Assembly: GCA_944990035.1 (NCBI GenBank)
Contig: CALYLX010000087.1
Span: 59,610-123,609, forward strand
Length of the DNA: 64,000 nucleotides
Source: Clitopilus passeckerianus
Lineage: Eukaryota; Basidiomycota; Agaricomycetes; Agaricales; Entolomataceae
Reading direction: 5' to 3'
Position numbers and translations under genes: made by a program. The notes under the pieces are model-generated. The model saw nothing but the letters and a program-made list of their open reading frames with translations, had not been told where the DNA came from and made no database searches. Shown here in pieces: positions 10,807 through 22,262 of the stretch. Numbering within the stretch: the first letter of the stretch is position 1; every line of letters starts with the position of its first letter.

Positions 10807-12578
10807 ATGCACCACTGCCTCGAAGTACGGGAGATTCTTCGCCTAATTTATTAATCATATCTACGATCCAACGCATCCGTCGTCATATAACAATCAGCCT
10901 TGGAAGCCGAACTACTCAGGAAGTGTCCAACTCAATACCCTTAGCTCGTTGGCCCGAACATGCAAGTCTTTCAGTGATTAATCACTTGACTTCCTCTGGT
11001 ATCACCAATCGGATCTTCGACCACTGTTGCTTTGCATTCCAGACCGCGTTCTGGGACGCAAAAAAGAATACAGAATCGCTCAGGCATCGCTTGTAGGTCA
11101 TTGTAGGGTCCTGACGAGGACGAGCGCATTGGTTGAAGATTTCGTACTCACCTGGTTCTGACAGGAACTTAAGGGTGATTTATCCCAGAAAGATCTCTCA
11201 AGAGTAGAGTTCTATGCTCGGCGAATACGCGTGTTAGGTGATTACACTGAAGATGGCGTCCCCTTCTCAATGGGGAGAGACGACGTCGATCCGACGCTCT
11301 ATCCAATGGTGCTTTCCAGAGGGGCAAAATGGGGTACTGGACCATTGCTACCTAACCTGATTTAGCTCAGCATTGGCCTCCACGAATTCAGCTCCTTGGC
11401 ATGGTACCTAAGGTTGGTTGTTGGGCCCCAGCTAAAGATCGTCAACATAGTTTCACATCGCCATACTCTCGACTGGTGCGAATACAAGGTGCACTGGGCC
11501 AATGTCCTGGCGACTTTATCCGCTACCCTTCCTACTCTCAAATCCCTCTCATTTTTGTTCCATTCCTACACTGAAGCTGTGTCGAAGAGAGCGACGTCTA
11601 CATGATTTGGCCGCAGCATCCCGCCTTGTTACATATGACTCAGAGGCTCACGTCTCCGACTTCCTTGGAAGTGATCTCGATTGAGCTAGATGCAGCAACA
11701 CTTTATCACATCGCAAGCCTCCAGACTACCACCACACTGAGCTTGTGCGTCAGCCCAGACGCGGCCGTACGTTGCCTCGGGGCTGGGCTATCGAAACTCC
11801 CCGTCCTGAGAGAGCTCAGGTTATTGATAGGCGAACAAGAGCACTGCCGTCTCTTTGTCCAACAAGTCGCTCCCTCCTGCCTTCAGACTCTCCAAGTCAT
11901 CCGAAATGATCCCTTCACGTTCATGTGGGATCTCGACGAACTAATAGAGTCCTTTGGAAGCGCTGAATTCGCGCCAGACCTCAGAATAATGGAGTTCAGC
12001 TGTGCCATCTACGACACCGATTCCGATTCCGACGTCTCCATGATTACCTCTCGAACGATTGATCATCTCTCTCTATTCAGGAATCTCCACACCATCCGAT
12101 TATACATGAATGGAGATGTTTCCCTCAACCCCCTAGACTTAGAACAAATCACTGCTGGTTGGCCAAATCTCCAAGTTCTTTTCCGAACCCGCACCAGACA
12201 GGGTGTCCCCTCAATCCATCTTCACCATTTACTAGCGGCAATCACCTCCCTCCACGCTCTAAAAGAAGTCCGGCTTCGAGTGGATGCCCGAATGGTGATA
12301 TCACTTTTACAGATTCCGGATTACAAGCCAATGGTTTTGTTTCCTCGCACCTCAAGATTTTCGATATTGGGACGTCTCCCATCACTGAACCCGAGATTGT
12401 AGGCACGTTATTGGCGGCTGCTTTTCCTGCTCTCCGTGAGCTCGAGTATGGGTGGGATTACATGGACGGGCGAGGACTTGAGCTAGAGATCGAACTTTCA
12501 GCGACAGAGGAAAGCTACCTCGGCGCTTGGAAGGACGTGAACAGGACGCTGAACAAGCTCACGAGTCGAGTTTATTGA
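10807..12578 (+). pseudogene. F-box/LRR-like gene, copy A, decayed
   Basis: Relative of the minus-strand copy at 19741-21533; comparing them exposes the lesions. The ancestral start (reads MHHCLEVREILRLI) is at 10807, but TAA follows at 10852-10854 beside a one-base insertion in the F-box-like part. An intron of 72 bases (11093-11164) is kept. In exon 2 a nonsense TAG sits at 11363-11365 where the other copy has Gln. A one-base deletion near 11580 and another near 12290 shift the frame. Between lesions the protein is still clear, for example LCVSPDAAVRCLG, RELRLLIGEQEHCRLF and LLAAITSLHALKEVRLRVDA, leucine-rich segments typical of agaricomycete F-box proteins. The product in life would have recruited an unknown target to SCF ubiquitin ligase. 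It ends at TGA 12576-12578. Confidence 0.85.
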
Positions 12579-12956
12579 TATTTTCGCAGTACTTCACGAG
12601 TTTTATTTACTTTCTCTAATGTATGTCAATTTTATAGAGTCGGTTGCTTGTTAACTGGGGCTATAACTATGTTGGGCTGGAAAAAATATCTACGTGCGGC
12701 CGCCCACTGCTCTCAAATTAACCAGTAAATTTGAGGTCTTCTGCCATTCGCAGGAGCAAAAACGTGGCATGGATGTACTGTAATTGGGATGAAATCACTG
12801 GCACTCATGGATTCAGAGATGTTCACCCCAACTTCCTTTCAATTTAAATGCTTCTCAGCATGATATTTAACTTCTATCCTACTATCCCTCAAATTAATGG
12901 AAGCACTCAGGTTTCTGGACTCATCGGTCCGTTACCTCCGTTCGGAGCCAACGCGT
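12579..12956. other. Spacer between decayed F-box copies
   Basis: About 380 AT-leaning bases with no gene seen. The right end runs into the shortened shared 5' block of copy B (near 12957-12984). Confidence 0.5.
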
Positions 12957-13003
12957 CGAAACGCGTACACATTCATAAATAAATCGGCTCAGCCACTACT
13001 AGG

Positions 13004-14758
13004 CCTGTATTGTCTGATTTGTGGTGGTGACCTTTTCTCCCTGATCATTTTGAATATCTATGACCCGACTCACCCGTCATCATATAAAACCCGATGAACC
13101 TGGCAACCTGGAAGTCTCGGAAGCCCACAGCTCCAAACTATTAGCTCCCTAGCTCAAACATGCAAGTCCTTCAGTGATTTATCACTTGATTTCCTCTGGT
13201 ATCACCAACTTGATCTTACGCCGCTGTGCCGGTGTCTTCCGGACCATGTTTTGAAACGTGAAAAGACATACATATATTCCAAAGCAGCGCTGGTGGGTAA
13301 ATGTACTGTCCTTACGGGAGGATGAACTTAGTAACTGGATTCTTTGAATTTTCTCTTACAGGAACTGAAGACTGACTTGTGCCCCGAAGATTTGTCAAGA
13401 GTCGAGTTCTATGCCCCACGGATACGTGTGCTCGGTGATCCCACTGCAGACGATGTTCCACTTTGTACGGACGATGACGATACCGACCCATCTTTTACTC
13501 GACGCTTTTGGGTTCGTTACTGCCAAACGTGACTCGACTCAACATTGGCCTCCACGAATTCAGCTTCACGGCATGGTACCCAAGGCTGGTTGTTGGGCCA
13601 CAAGTGAAGTTTATCAACATACATGCCTACCGCGAAGCTATCGACGATTTTGAGATTGAAGCGCACTGGGAAAATGTGCTCGCCATCTTATTACCCACCC
13701 TTCCGACACTCAACTCTCTCTCGTTGACATTCCATTCGTGTAGTATTGTCGAAGGGAACGATATCTACGCTCTCGATCAAGACACTTCCTTGTCACAAAT
13801 GATACAAATGCTCGACTCTCCGACTATTCTGGACCTTATCAGTGCCACTAGATGCACCAACTCTTTCCCGCATTGCTTGCCTCCAGACTATCACATCATT
13901 GGGCTTATTCGTACGATCAAAAGTAGCCAAGGAATGCCTCAAAATTGGGCTACCGAAACTCCCCAAGCTGAGGGAACTTCGCCTCCTCACGGACGAACAG
14001 GATCGCTGCCCCCTCCTCATACAACAGTTAGCTCCATCAAGTCTTGAGACCCTCCAGGTCGTCAGGAGTATTGCCTACAAGCGCGTTTGGGATCTTGACT
14101 GGCTCATAGGATCCCTGGCGGCCGCTGGATTTGGACCGAACCTCAAGTCGATAGAGTTGAGCTGCCCTCTTTACGAGACCGATTCCGACTCCGATGCCTC
14201 AGTGATTACCTCCCAAACAATTGATCAGCTTTTCCAGTTTTAGAACCTTCAATTCATTCGAATATGGTTGAACGGAGATGTTTCGCTCCACACTACGGAC
14301 TTGGAAAGAATCGCGGTCCTTTGGCCACACTTGCAAGTTCTCGATTTCCGAACCCGTACCAGACATGCCACCCCTGCCATTCGTCTCAGTCATTTACTAG
14401 CAGCAATCAGCTCCCTGTCTTCTCTGAAAGAAGTACGTCTTCAAGTTGATGCTCGAATGGATCGTATGACATTTGCCGGCTCCGGATTACACGTCCATGG
14501 CCTCGTCGCCCGGCGACTCGAACTTTTTGATGTTGGAATGTCCCCCGTCTCCAAACCCGAGGTTGTAGCCGGTTTATTGGGGGCTGCCTTCCCTTCTCTC
14601 TGTCAGCTGAGCTGGAGTGTGGATGGGACTACCCAGACGGGACGGGGGAGAAGTTGATCCTGGACCTTTCTAACGTTGAGGAGAGCTGTCTCAAGGGTTG
14701 GGAAGAGGTGAAATGGATGGTGGTAAAGCTCACCAATGCTCATCAACCCCACCGGTAA
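13004..14758 (+). pseudogene. F-box/LRR-like gene, copy B, heavily decayed
   Basis: Same family and orientation as copy A. The expected start codon appears to be CTG near 13004, and a TGA interrupts the F-box-like part at 13095-13097, just after IYDPTHPSSYKTR. The intron is recognisable (13294-13361). Exon 2 opens well (ELKTDLCPEDLSRVEFYA) but has lost about 25 bases near 13500, is frameshifted near 13845, carries TAG at 14241-14243 and is shifted again near 14610. The old C-terminus ends at TAA 14756-14758. Leucine-rich segments such as GLPKLPKLRELRLLTDEQD and HLLAAISSLSSLKEVRLQ are still readable. It is more divergent from the other two copies than they are from each other, so it probably stopped functioning earlier or is an older duplicate. 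Confidence 0.85.
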
Positions 14759-15054
14759 TTATCACGAATCACCTGGCGGAGGCCGCGATGTATCTGTACA
14801 AGAGTGGATGGACATTTTTTCCGCCAGGAAACTTTTGCCCAAAGCTTCTACCTGACATAGAATGTGTTCAGACCCGTTGATATGCAGTTCACGCATACTC
14901 TTATTTAGTCTAGAGTCCTTCACATAATAAAACGAACAAACCCAATCTTCTTCGGTGAGCTGAGTGTAAGAGCCTGAGCAATCGTCACGCGGTCACGGTC
15001 GCGTAACTATTCAAACGTCTCCCACGCGAAGGACGCGTCTTTTCCCATTAAACC

Positions 15055-15548
15055 ATGTCCTCTGACCACATCTCAACACGCGTTAACTCTGCAAAACTTT
15101 CAAACTTTCGCGGTCAGGCCGTTCGACTTGCTTGCAAACCTATCAGTGTGAGCAAATGAGCGGTTCTATCTCATTGTGGTACTCATACATGCATTCTAGA
15201 AAGCTGGTGATGTCCTGATCGTTGAGGCAAGCGACGGTGGCCAGGTGAACGTAACACTACTTGGGGTACATACTCTTCAATTCAGTTTATGACTGCTCTA
15301 ACAAGCCTTCCAGGACTTCAAAACTCTCGAACTCAACATGAGTGGCTACCTTGAGATAATTGGAATGGTGCAAGATGAATCAACGATAAAAGTGATGTCC
15401 GTCATAAATTTGGGTCCAGAGCTTGGTGCGTTCCGTCTTGATACCAAACGTGACTTTCAATAATCTATGCTGTTCAGACATGAAAATAGTCAATGACACA
15501 ATAGAGCTGATCCACGACAAGAGATTTTTCTCGCGAATGTTCCTCTGA
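15055..15548 (+). CDS. RFA3: Replication factor A subunit 3 (RPA14)
   Basis: Smallest subunit of the heterotrimeric single-stranded-DNA-binding complex RPA, acting in nuclear DNA replication and repair; it is an OB-fold subunit that mainly mediates trimer assembly. Each exon is too short to stand out as an open frame. Predicted exons: 15055-15147, 15200-15265, 15314-15425 and 15478-15548, giving 113 residues, the usual size. The protein opens MSSDHISTRVNSAKLSNF, then FRGQAVRLACKPIS, then DVLIVEASDGGQVNV and YLEIIGMVQDESTIKV, and ends ELIHDKRFFSRMFL. All four junctions use GT..AG and keep frame to TGA 15546-15548. It converges on the ASCC2-like gene with 131 bases between stops. Confidence 0.9.
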
Positions 15549-15679
15549 AGTTATCGATTCAGCTCTCGACATCTTAGCTTTCTAATTGCTGTACATCACA
15601 TTTGTATGACCAACACCCACAATTCAACTAGAATATCGCAAGAATTCTGTACATGACCACTGAAAACACGATTGCAACC

Positions 15680-18034
15680 CTATGAGGATGGGCCTCCAAC
15701 TTTGGCTAGCTTTTTATCGTGCCCTCTCTTGCGGTCATGATTGGCTTGTTTCGCCTTATTCTTGTCTTTCCATGCTCTGTCCTTTGCGTTATCGCCCCCG
15801 GAAGGGCCACCCCCACCTCGCCCTCGCCCGCGGGGGGCTCCACCGCCTCTATTACCACGTCCGCCCTTACTGCCACCTCTGCCTTGTTGTCCAGAAGAAG
15901 ATGCAATCGGGAGGGATGGCTGGTTGCCAGAGAATTCATGTTTAGCCAAAATCTTGTCTTTGTTAGGCTAGAGAAATCAATCAGTCATTTGTCGCCCCAA
16001 ATGGACAAGAGAACCTACATTTCGCTCCAACATAATCTTCCATCCTTCAATTTGCTCGTCTCCCCATTTGGTCGTTTCCTTCAACTCGGCTCGGGCTTTA
16101 CTTCTCCTTGTCGTCGCATCGCGGTCGAACAGCTTGGGATCACGGATGTAGGCAAGCTCAAGGATCGTTTCAGGATTTTGTGGAGCCTCGTCTGCCTCAC
16201 CCTCGACGTCTGTATCTGATTCATCACTTTCTTCGCCGTCACCTCCGACTTTAAGTTTTCCTGCCCCTACAATGAGGTCCTCGTCTTCGTCGTATGCAAC
16301 TGTTGCATGCTTTTGCGGGGCTTTACCGGCAGCGGCGGTGACAGACGATTGAGGCCCTCCAGCGGAGACTTCTTCCTCTTCTTCATCCTCTGATATGGCT
16401 TCGGCTCGCCGTAGGATGTCGGCTTTCATCTCTTCAATGAAGGTACGATCTCGCAGAACGGTTTCGGTAACACTAAGGATTCAAGCATGATGATCAGTAC
16501 AGAACAAGCGAGCGGACATTTGGGCCCACTCTTTCTTCTTCCCAAATCGTAGCTGGGAAATATCCATAATTTCATCGTCAAAGATGTTTTTCCTCTGGTT
16601 GACGTATTGAGAAACATCATCCACATGCGCAGTGGGGTTTCCAACGGCACCCTTCTGCGTGCTGAGCAATTCTTCGGGTGGCGCCGTACCATCCAACAAC
16701 GCCTCAATAACCTTCTCTGGGTTACCATTGTAAGGGGGATGTTCCAGCAGAGCGCGGACATATTGTAGCTCCTGATCGGGCAGGATGTCCAGTACTTGGG
16801 CGACCTTGAGGTCGAGATCGGGGACCTGCGAAGATGCAGAAGCATCGGGTTGAGCAGGCGCAGGGGCTTTTCCTTTTCCTTTGCCATCTCCAATTTGTTG
16901 AGCCGCGCCAGTCGAAGGAACCTTGGACCCATTGCCAAGATTGTCCATCCCGGGGGAAATGCCTGAAGACCGTAAGAGGATCTTGATAGCGCCAGGATTC
17001 TTTCCAGACGCCTCTCCAGAGGATGTCGAGTCTTCGAACGATTGAAGGGTAGATTCCAAGAGATCAAGTCTTGCATCCTTTTCGGCTGCATGCTTCAAAG
17101 CTTGATTGAGCGTCCTTGAAAGAGAATAGGACTGCTGATAGTCAGCTAAGAGTGACCGGTCAAGGAAGGGTATGCTGCTGCTGGACGCGGATGACTGGGG
17201 AAGTTCGAGAAGGGCGAAGAGCGTGTCGAACGTCCGTTCAGACTCGACTGCTAGCGCCCTGCCTGAGGCGGCGGTAAGGTCGGAAAGGAGAGTTGTCATG
17301 ATAACATGGAAAACATCCACAAGTGCCACCTTTGTCTGTACCCATATTGGCTCCCATTCGTCTGGTTCATGGGAGCCTGAAATGTGTAAGGCGGCCAAGC
17401 CGCCGTAAGAAGTGGCGATCGAGGTGAGACCTTGATCGTAGAGAGTTGCGAGAGAGATGAAGAATGGTTTGTAATGTGCGAAGGGTCTTACGAACTCTGG
17501 TGGAGAGGATTGGAGGAATGAGACTACGCAATGGGCTGTTTTGCGGACACTGTAGAGCCCTTGGCCGGGTGAGAGTAACTGTGTAAATGCTGGGACGAGG
17601 TCGGTTTCAATGGCTCTTATCAATGAAGGATTGGACTTGAGCGCTTCTGATAATATGGATTTTGTTCGAGAGTGGTTGGTTTGAGCGTATACGATCGATA
17701 GATCAAGGAGTGTGCACAACTCCAAACCAGGCTTTGAGGTTGCCAATTTCTCTGCCAGAAGTAGAGCTCTTTTCTTGACAAGCTTCTCATCTTTCGATGT
17801 GGATGATTCAGACCATATCAAACCGTTGAGAGTAAGCAAGGCATTGTCCTTTGCGTAGGATGAAACGAAATTTCTCGTTGCAGGTGTATCTCGTTTTGTT
17901 GGTGGCAGGGCAATCGTTTGAAGAAGAGAAGCTGCAATGGACTGGTTCAAGCCTGCAAGCTGTGACTGGGAGAGTGACTTTCTAGATTGGCTCGAAGGAT
18001 AGCTGGGCAGTGAGTGAACGTTGTTGCTGCTCAT
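15680..18034 (-). CDS. CUE-domain protein, ASCC2/Cue3 family
   Basis: Member of the complex (ASC-1 in animals, RQT in yeast) that recognises ubiquitylated collided ribosomes and splits them; cytosolic. Predicted exons on the minus strand: 18034-16518, 16472-16019 and 15967-15680; about 752 residues. The N-terminal half is helical. A CUE ubiquitin-binding domain lies near residues 400-445 (VAQVLDILPDQELQYVRALL). Then come an acidic patch (DEEEEEVSAGG) and a Gly-Arg-rich basic tail (GGAPRGRGRGGGG). The C-terminal order of CUE, LKADIL-type helix, acidic patch and RGG-like tail matches ASCC2/Cue3. The first intron is uncertain: a donor at 16517 gives 45 bases, one at 16505 gives only 33. A 92-codon frame directly upstream ends with a 4-base overlap of this start. 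Confidence 0.85.
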
Positions 18035-18888
18035 TGTTGCCGGAAGATGTCAATGGTGTGTGTGACTCTGACGTCCAACCCCATTGATCGAAGCGAGCTC
18101 GCGTCCGTTCGACGCTGAACAACCATCATGCCGCCGACCAACTCAAGGCTTTGATCTAGCTTAGACAAACCTTTATCTTCCTTGGATCCGGGCAGCACAA
18201 AGTCAAGTATTGATACCGAGCTACTGCTTGTGGTCAGGATGAAGACCCCGAGAGCTCCTGGTGGATAGGCCTTGCCAGACAAAGGTGGGCTATCCGTCGC
18301 TCTCCACATGGCAAGCAGCTATACAGTTCTTCCCACGAAGTATACCCTTGCTTTCGGACTATGGTCCTATAGGTAACTATGACACCCTCTCCTGAGCTCT
18401 ATCGCCAGGCCAGGTTTGCTGATGTACATTGTCTCTGCGGCTCCCAGTAGCACCCTGGCTTCGAGCTCTTTAACCACGTCACCGACAGTCTACCTGTGAT
18501 CTCTTCCTTGCATCTCATCTTTCGCATGTGCAAACCCTTGGATATAATCCCATTTACGCGTTATATTGTTCATTGCCATAGGATGCTTTCAACTGCGTTG
18601 CCATCCCATAAAAACGGCGAGAGTAGGAGGACCCCAAGTTAGTGGCTACTCCCAGCCATTTCTGTACTCTTTGCTTATCTCGGTCGTACAAAACTGTAAA
18701 GAAATGCATATTTTGTCCAATCCTTAGGCTGTCAAAGAGGTTCAGGATTGCTATGGGTATAAAATATCGGCTTCCGATTGTACCCAAATTACATGCAAAA
18801 CTATGAGTTCCCAAGTGCGGCTTCGGTCCACAAATGGATGAAGAGCTGTGTATACGTTTCTCAGCTTCGTAAAAAAGAGCACCTATGG
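18035..18888. other. Upstream region of the ASCC2-like gene
   Basis: On the minus strand a 92-codon ATG-initiated frame (18309-18031) ends in TGA overlapping the ASCC2-like ATG by four bases. It has no recognisable domain and may be 5' leader (uORF) or chance. The rest, up to the dispersed repeat at 18889, shows no gene. Confidence 0.4.
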
Positions 18889-19260
18889 AGGTGTCAGCTT
18901 GATGATTGCTGCAAAATCTCAGTATTTGGGGACCTCTGGGTCGCACTACCCGTAGGGCTTCCTTTCGTCGAATGCCGTCATTGGTCCTTCATCGACATCA
19001 CGGATCAACAACGGACTGTCCACCAGGAGAAACCCCCAGTTCCCCCCGCCAGAACCTCCACTGCTCCCCGGACCTCATGGCACCTGCGGTAGTTCACGAG
19101 ATTATTACGGCCCGATATGCCATCGTCGAGCCAACAAAACAGCGCCTGAATCGGGTGCAGGATCACACCAAACTTTATTAAATCACGCCCACAATTTGGC
19201 CAAACAAAGAGTCAGAAAGCGGGGCATAACAAATTGTTTCCTCATTATGCACGGCCTGGT
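18889..19260 (+). repeat. Dispersed degenerate repeat, copy 1
   Basis: About 370 bases similar to 21966-22262, in the same orientation. Shared landmarks in order: GTGTCAGCTTGAT, TCGAATGCCGTCATTGGTCC, TGTCCACCAGGAG, CCGGACCTCATG, then GCCAAACAAAGAG and AAAGCGG. A weaker third copy lies near 60650-60815. Many indels separate the copies and no frame survives in all of them. On the minus strand a protein-like relic is hinted at (TNDGIRRK), so it may descend from a gene or a non-autonomous mobile element. Together with copy 2 it brackets the minus-strand F-box pseudogene. Confidence 0.65.
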
Positions 19261-19740
19261 ACTTAGTCTAAAAGGAACACCAAATATAGGCTTAAAGACG
19301 CTCTGGAAGTTGTAGTTTGATCTTGGTTAACCAAGCCGGTGAAGTTGGTAACGCCATCGCTTTTGTTAGGATATTTCGTGTGCAATCAATCTAAGTAACG
19401 CAATACAAAGAAATACACAAATACTAGTGCGATACTTAGCATGGAGTTTGTTAAACACTTGCTCTCTGCTCTCTGCATTTGTTCTGGAGAACCACATGGT
19501 CACCGCAAGCTTTGCACGTTATGCGTACTACATACGTAGTCTAATATCTGAATGTTGCGTTTAGAAAAGCCCGCTACTAGGCACATGACAAGCCATTGCT
19601 CGAATGCATCACGCCTAAAGCTTTTAAGGTCGACATAGGTGCCTGGTTAGCCAAAGACAAAATATTAAGTGATGATATCAATTGGCATGCATTAGATTAC
19701 CAATAGGTTTGTTAAGAGGCCGTGAAGCGTTGTAGAGATA
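19261..19740. other. Spacer with nothing recognised
   Basis: About 480 AT-leaning bases between repeat copy 1 and the stop of F-box copy C. No gene, RNA or further repeat seen. Confidence 0.5.
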
Positions 19741-21533
19741 TCAATGGTAGATCGGAGTAACCTTCTTCATCATCTTGTTCACCTCCTCCCAAGCAGTGAG
19801 ATAGCTTTGTTCTGCAGCAGAAAGCGCTATGGGTACTTCCTCTCCCTGCCCGTCCCAGTATTCCCACCCATATTCTATCTTACGGACAGAAGGAAAAGCA
19901 GCTCCTAATAAAGAGCCTACCATCTTGGGTTCAGTGATGGGAGAGGTTCCAATATCAAGAAACTCGAGGTGCGGGGAAACGAGGCCATTGGCTCGTAATC
20001 CGGATTCTGCGAAAGTGATACCATTCATTCGGGCATCGACTCGAAGGCGGACTTCTTTTAAGGTGCGAAGGGAGGTGATCGCTGCTAGCAAATGATGAAG
20101 ACGGACGGTGGGAATGCCTTCCCTGGTGCGAGTTCGGAAATCGAGAACTTGGAGATTTAGCCAACTAGTAATGATATGCTCCAAGTCCGGAGGGTTGAGC
20201 GAAACATCTCCATTCAGGTATAATTGGATGGAGTGGAGATGCTTGAATTGAGAGAGGTGGTCAATTGTTTTGGAGGTAATCATGGAGACGTCGGAATCGG
20301 AATCGATATCGTAAATAGCACAGCTGAGCTCTATTGTTTTGAGGCCTGGCGCAAATTCAGCAGTCCCCAGAGTTTTCAATAGCTTGTCGAGGTCCCACAC
20401 GAGAGTAAATGAATCACTTCGGATGACTTGAAGGGTTTGAAGGCAGGAGGGAGCTACTTGTTGAACAAAGAGACGGCAGTGTTCTTGTTCGCCTATCAAT
20501 AACCTGAGCTCTCTCAGGCTGGGGAGTTTCGATAGCCCAGTCCCGAGGCAACGTACGGCTGCGTCTGGGCTGACGCACAAGCTCAATGTGGTGATGGTCT
20601 GGAGGCTTGCGATGTGATAAAGTGTTGCTGCATCTAGCTCAACTTGAACTGAGATCACGTCCAAAGAAGCTGGGGAGGTAAGCCTTTGTAATGTCAACAA
20701 CAAGGCGGGGTGGTGTGGCGAGATGGTTGAGATCATATAAATGTCGCTCTCCTCGACTCCAGCTTCCGGGTAAGAATGGAATGTAAACGAAGGAGAGGTG
20801 AGGGTAGGAAGAGTAGCCGATAACATCGCAAGCACATTCGCCGAGTGCACCTTTTAATCACCGTCGTCGATAGTATGGTGATATGAAACTATGTTGACGA
20901 ACTTCAGCCGCGGTCCCACAATCAACCTTGGATACCATGCCCAGGAGCTAAATTCGTGGAGGCTAACGCTAAGCTGAGTGAGGTTGGGTAGCAATGGTCC
21001 GGTGCCCCATTTTGCCCGTCTAGAAAGCAGCGTTGGGTAAAGCATTGGGTCAATCCCATCGTCCCTGTCAACCGAAAACGGAACCCCGTCTTCAGTGGGA
21101 TCGCCTAGCACACGTATTCGTCGAGCATAGAACTCCACCCTTGAAAGATCTTGTGGGGATAAGTCCTCTTTGAGTTCCTGTCAAAACCACACGCAGAAGA
21201 AATACCTCTAACTATCTCCGTCCTCGTAAGATGTACGGAATGACCCACCAGCGATAGCTTCCTAGAGAACCTATGTTGTTTTGTGCGTTTAAGGACTCGG
21301 TCTGGGAGGCACAGACACAGCGGCCGAAGATCCAATTGGTGATACCAGAGGAAGTCGAGAGATAAATAACTGACGGACTTGCACGTTCGGGCCAACGAGC
21401 TAATGGTCTGGAGCTCGGGGTTCTGGATGGGGTCCCAGCCTGAATGAGTTTTAGACGATGAGGGGTGAGTTGGGTCGTAGATATAGGCAAGGATTAGGCG
21501 AAGAATCTCCCGCACTTCCAGGCAGTGGTGCAT
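19741..21533 (-). pseudogene. F-box/LRR-like gene, copy C, one nonsense codon
   Basis: Best-kept member of the three-copy family. Exon 1 is 21533-21249 (95 codons, starts MHHCLEVREILRLILAYIY, F-box-like with LARTCKSVSYLSLDFLWY). Exon 2 is 21177-19741 in one frame, except for a single TAA at 20856-20854. Copies A and B continue here with Tyr (TAC) and Ile (ATT), so a TAC to TAA change in this copy is the simplest reading. After the stop the same frame runs 370 more codons of leucine-rich text (KLPSLRELRLLIGEQEH, LLAAITSLRTLKEVRLRVDA) to TGA. If translated, the product would keep the F-box but lose nearly all of the repeat domain. A sequencing error or stop-codon readthrough would restore it. 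It is inverted relative to A and B and bracketed by two dispersed repeat copies. Confidence 0.8.
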
Positions 21534-21579
21534 TCGTTTTCGTCTCACCAAAGTCTTAGATGGCCCTCAAGTAGGGTTT

Positions 21580-21619
21580 GTTATTTACGACTGTGTACAC
21601 GTTTAATCGATAATCGCGC
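21580..21619 (-). promoter_or_regulatory. 5' block shared by the three F-box/LRR copies (copy C)
   Basis: On the minus strand this reads GCGCGATTA, then GTGTACACAGTCGTAAATAAC, about 50-85 bases before the copy C start. It matches the block ahead of copy A in text, order and orientation. Confidence 0.5.
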
Positions 21620-21639
21620 TCAGGCTGGTGCTTGCCCTA

Positions 21640-21965
21640 CTTTTTCTTCTCCTTTTTTTTAACAAAAATATCGGATGTATTTTAGAATACACAAAAAACA
21701 CAAAAAAACTGGATGCTCGATCACAATCCCCCGAGGGTAGGTTACACCTAAAGAACCCCACTCATTAGCATCGGCATCGCGAACCACCCCCGTGGCCAAG
21801 CTCATGGCTCGAAAGACAACCACCTTGGCCTACTAGTAGGTTTTCTAGAGCCGTAGGATGCGAATGCAGGGATGTCAGGTGAGCACTGGCAATGCGGATC
21901 CGAACCTCTTAAGAACGTGTTAGGCGATATATATATATAATGATTCTAAACTTAAAACAGAAAGC
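21640..21965. other. AT-rich spacer
   Basis: Contains poly-T and poly-A runs near 21640-21710 and a short TA run near 21930-21940. No gene seen. Confidence 0.5.
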
Positions 21966-22262
21966 AAGGTGTCAACTTGATATTCGCTGCTAGCGGCCCC
22001 GTTCAGGGCCCTCCCGCTTGCATTAACAGTAACGCTTGTTTTGCATCGAATGCCGTCATTGGTCCCGGATCACGAGGCAGTGTCCACCAAGAGCGACTCC
22101 CAGTTCCTCCCACCAGGACCTGCGAGGCGCCGGACCTCATGACATTCGCGGCAGTGCATGCAGGTCCACGTCAAACGCCGTTTACTCCCAACACAAGCTT
22201 AGCCAAAGAGAGATTTCGAAAGCGGAGCACAAATGTATTTTCCTTATTTCGTCTGGCCCATG
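21966..22262 (+). repeat. Dispersed degenerate repeat, copy 2
   Basis: Second copy of the element at 18889-19260, same orientation, about 300 bases. It shares GTGTCAACTTGAT, TCGAATGCCGTCATTGGTCC, GTGTCCACCA, CCGGACCTCATG, AGCCAAAGAGAG and AAAGCGGAGC. It lies upstream (minus-strand sense) of F-box pseudogene C. Confidence 0.65.

Noticed and set aside
10807..14758. Treating the many short frames here as several small genes
   Set aside because: Comparison with copy C shows that they are pieces of two single genes broken by indels and stop codons.
16426..17091. 221-codon minus-strand frame overlapping the ASCC2-like gene
   Set aside because: Alternate frame of the same strand; the overlapping frame encodes the CUE domain and is far longer.
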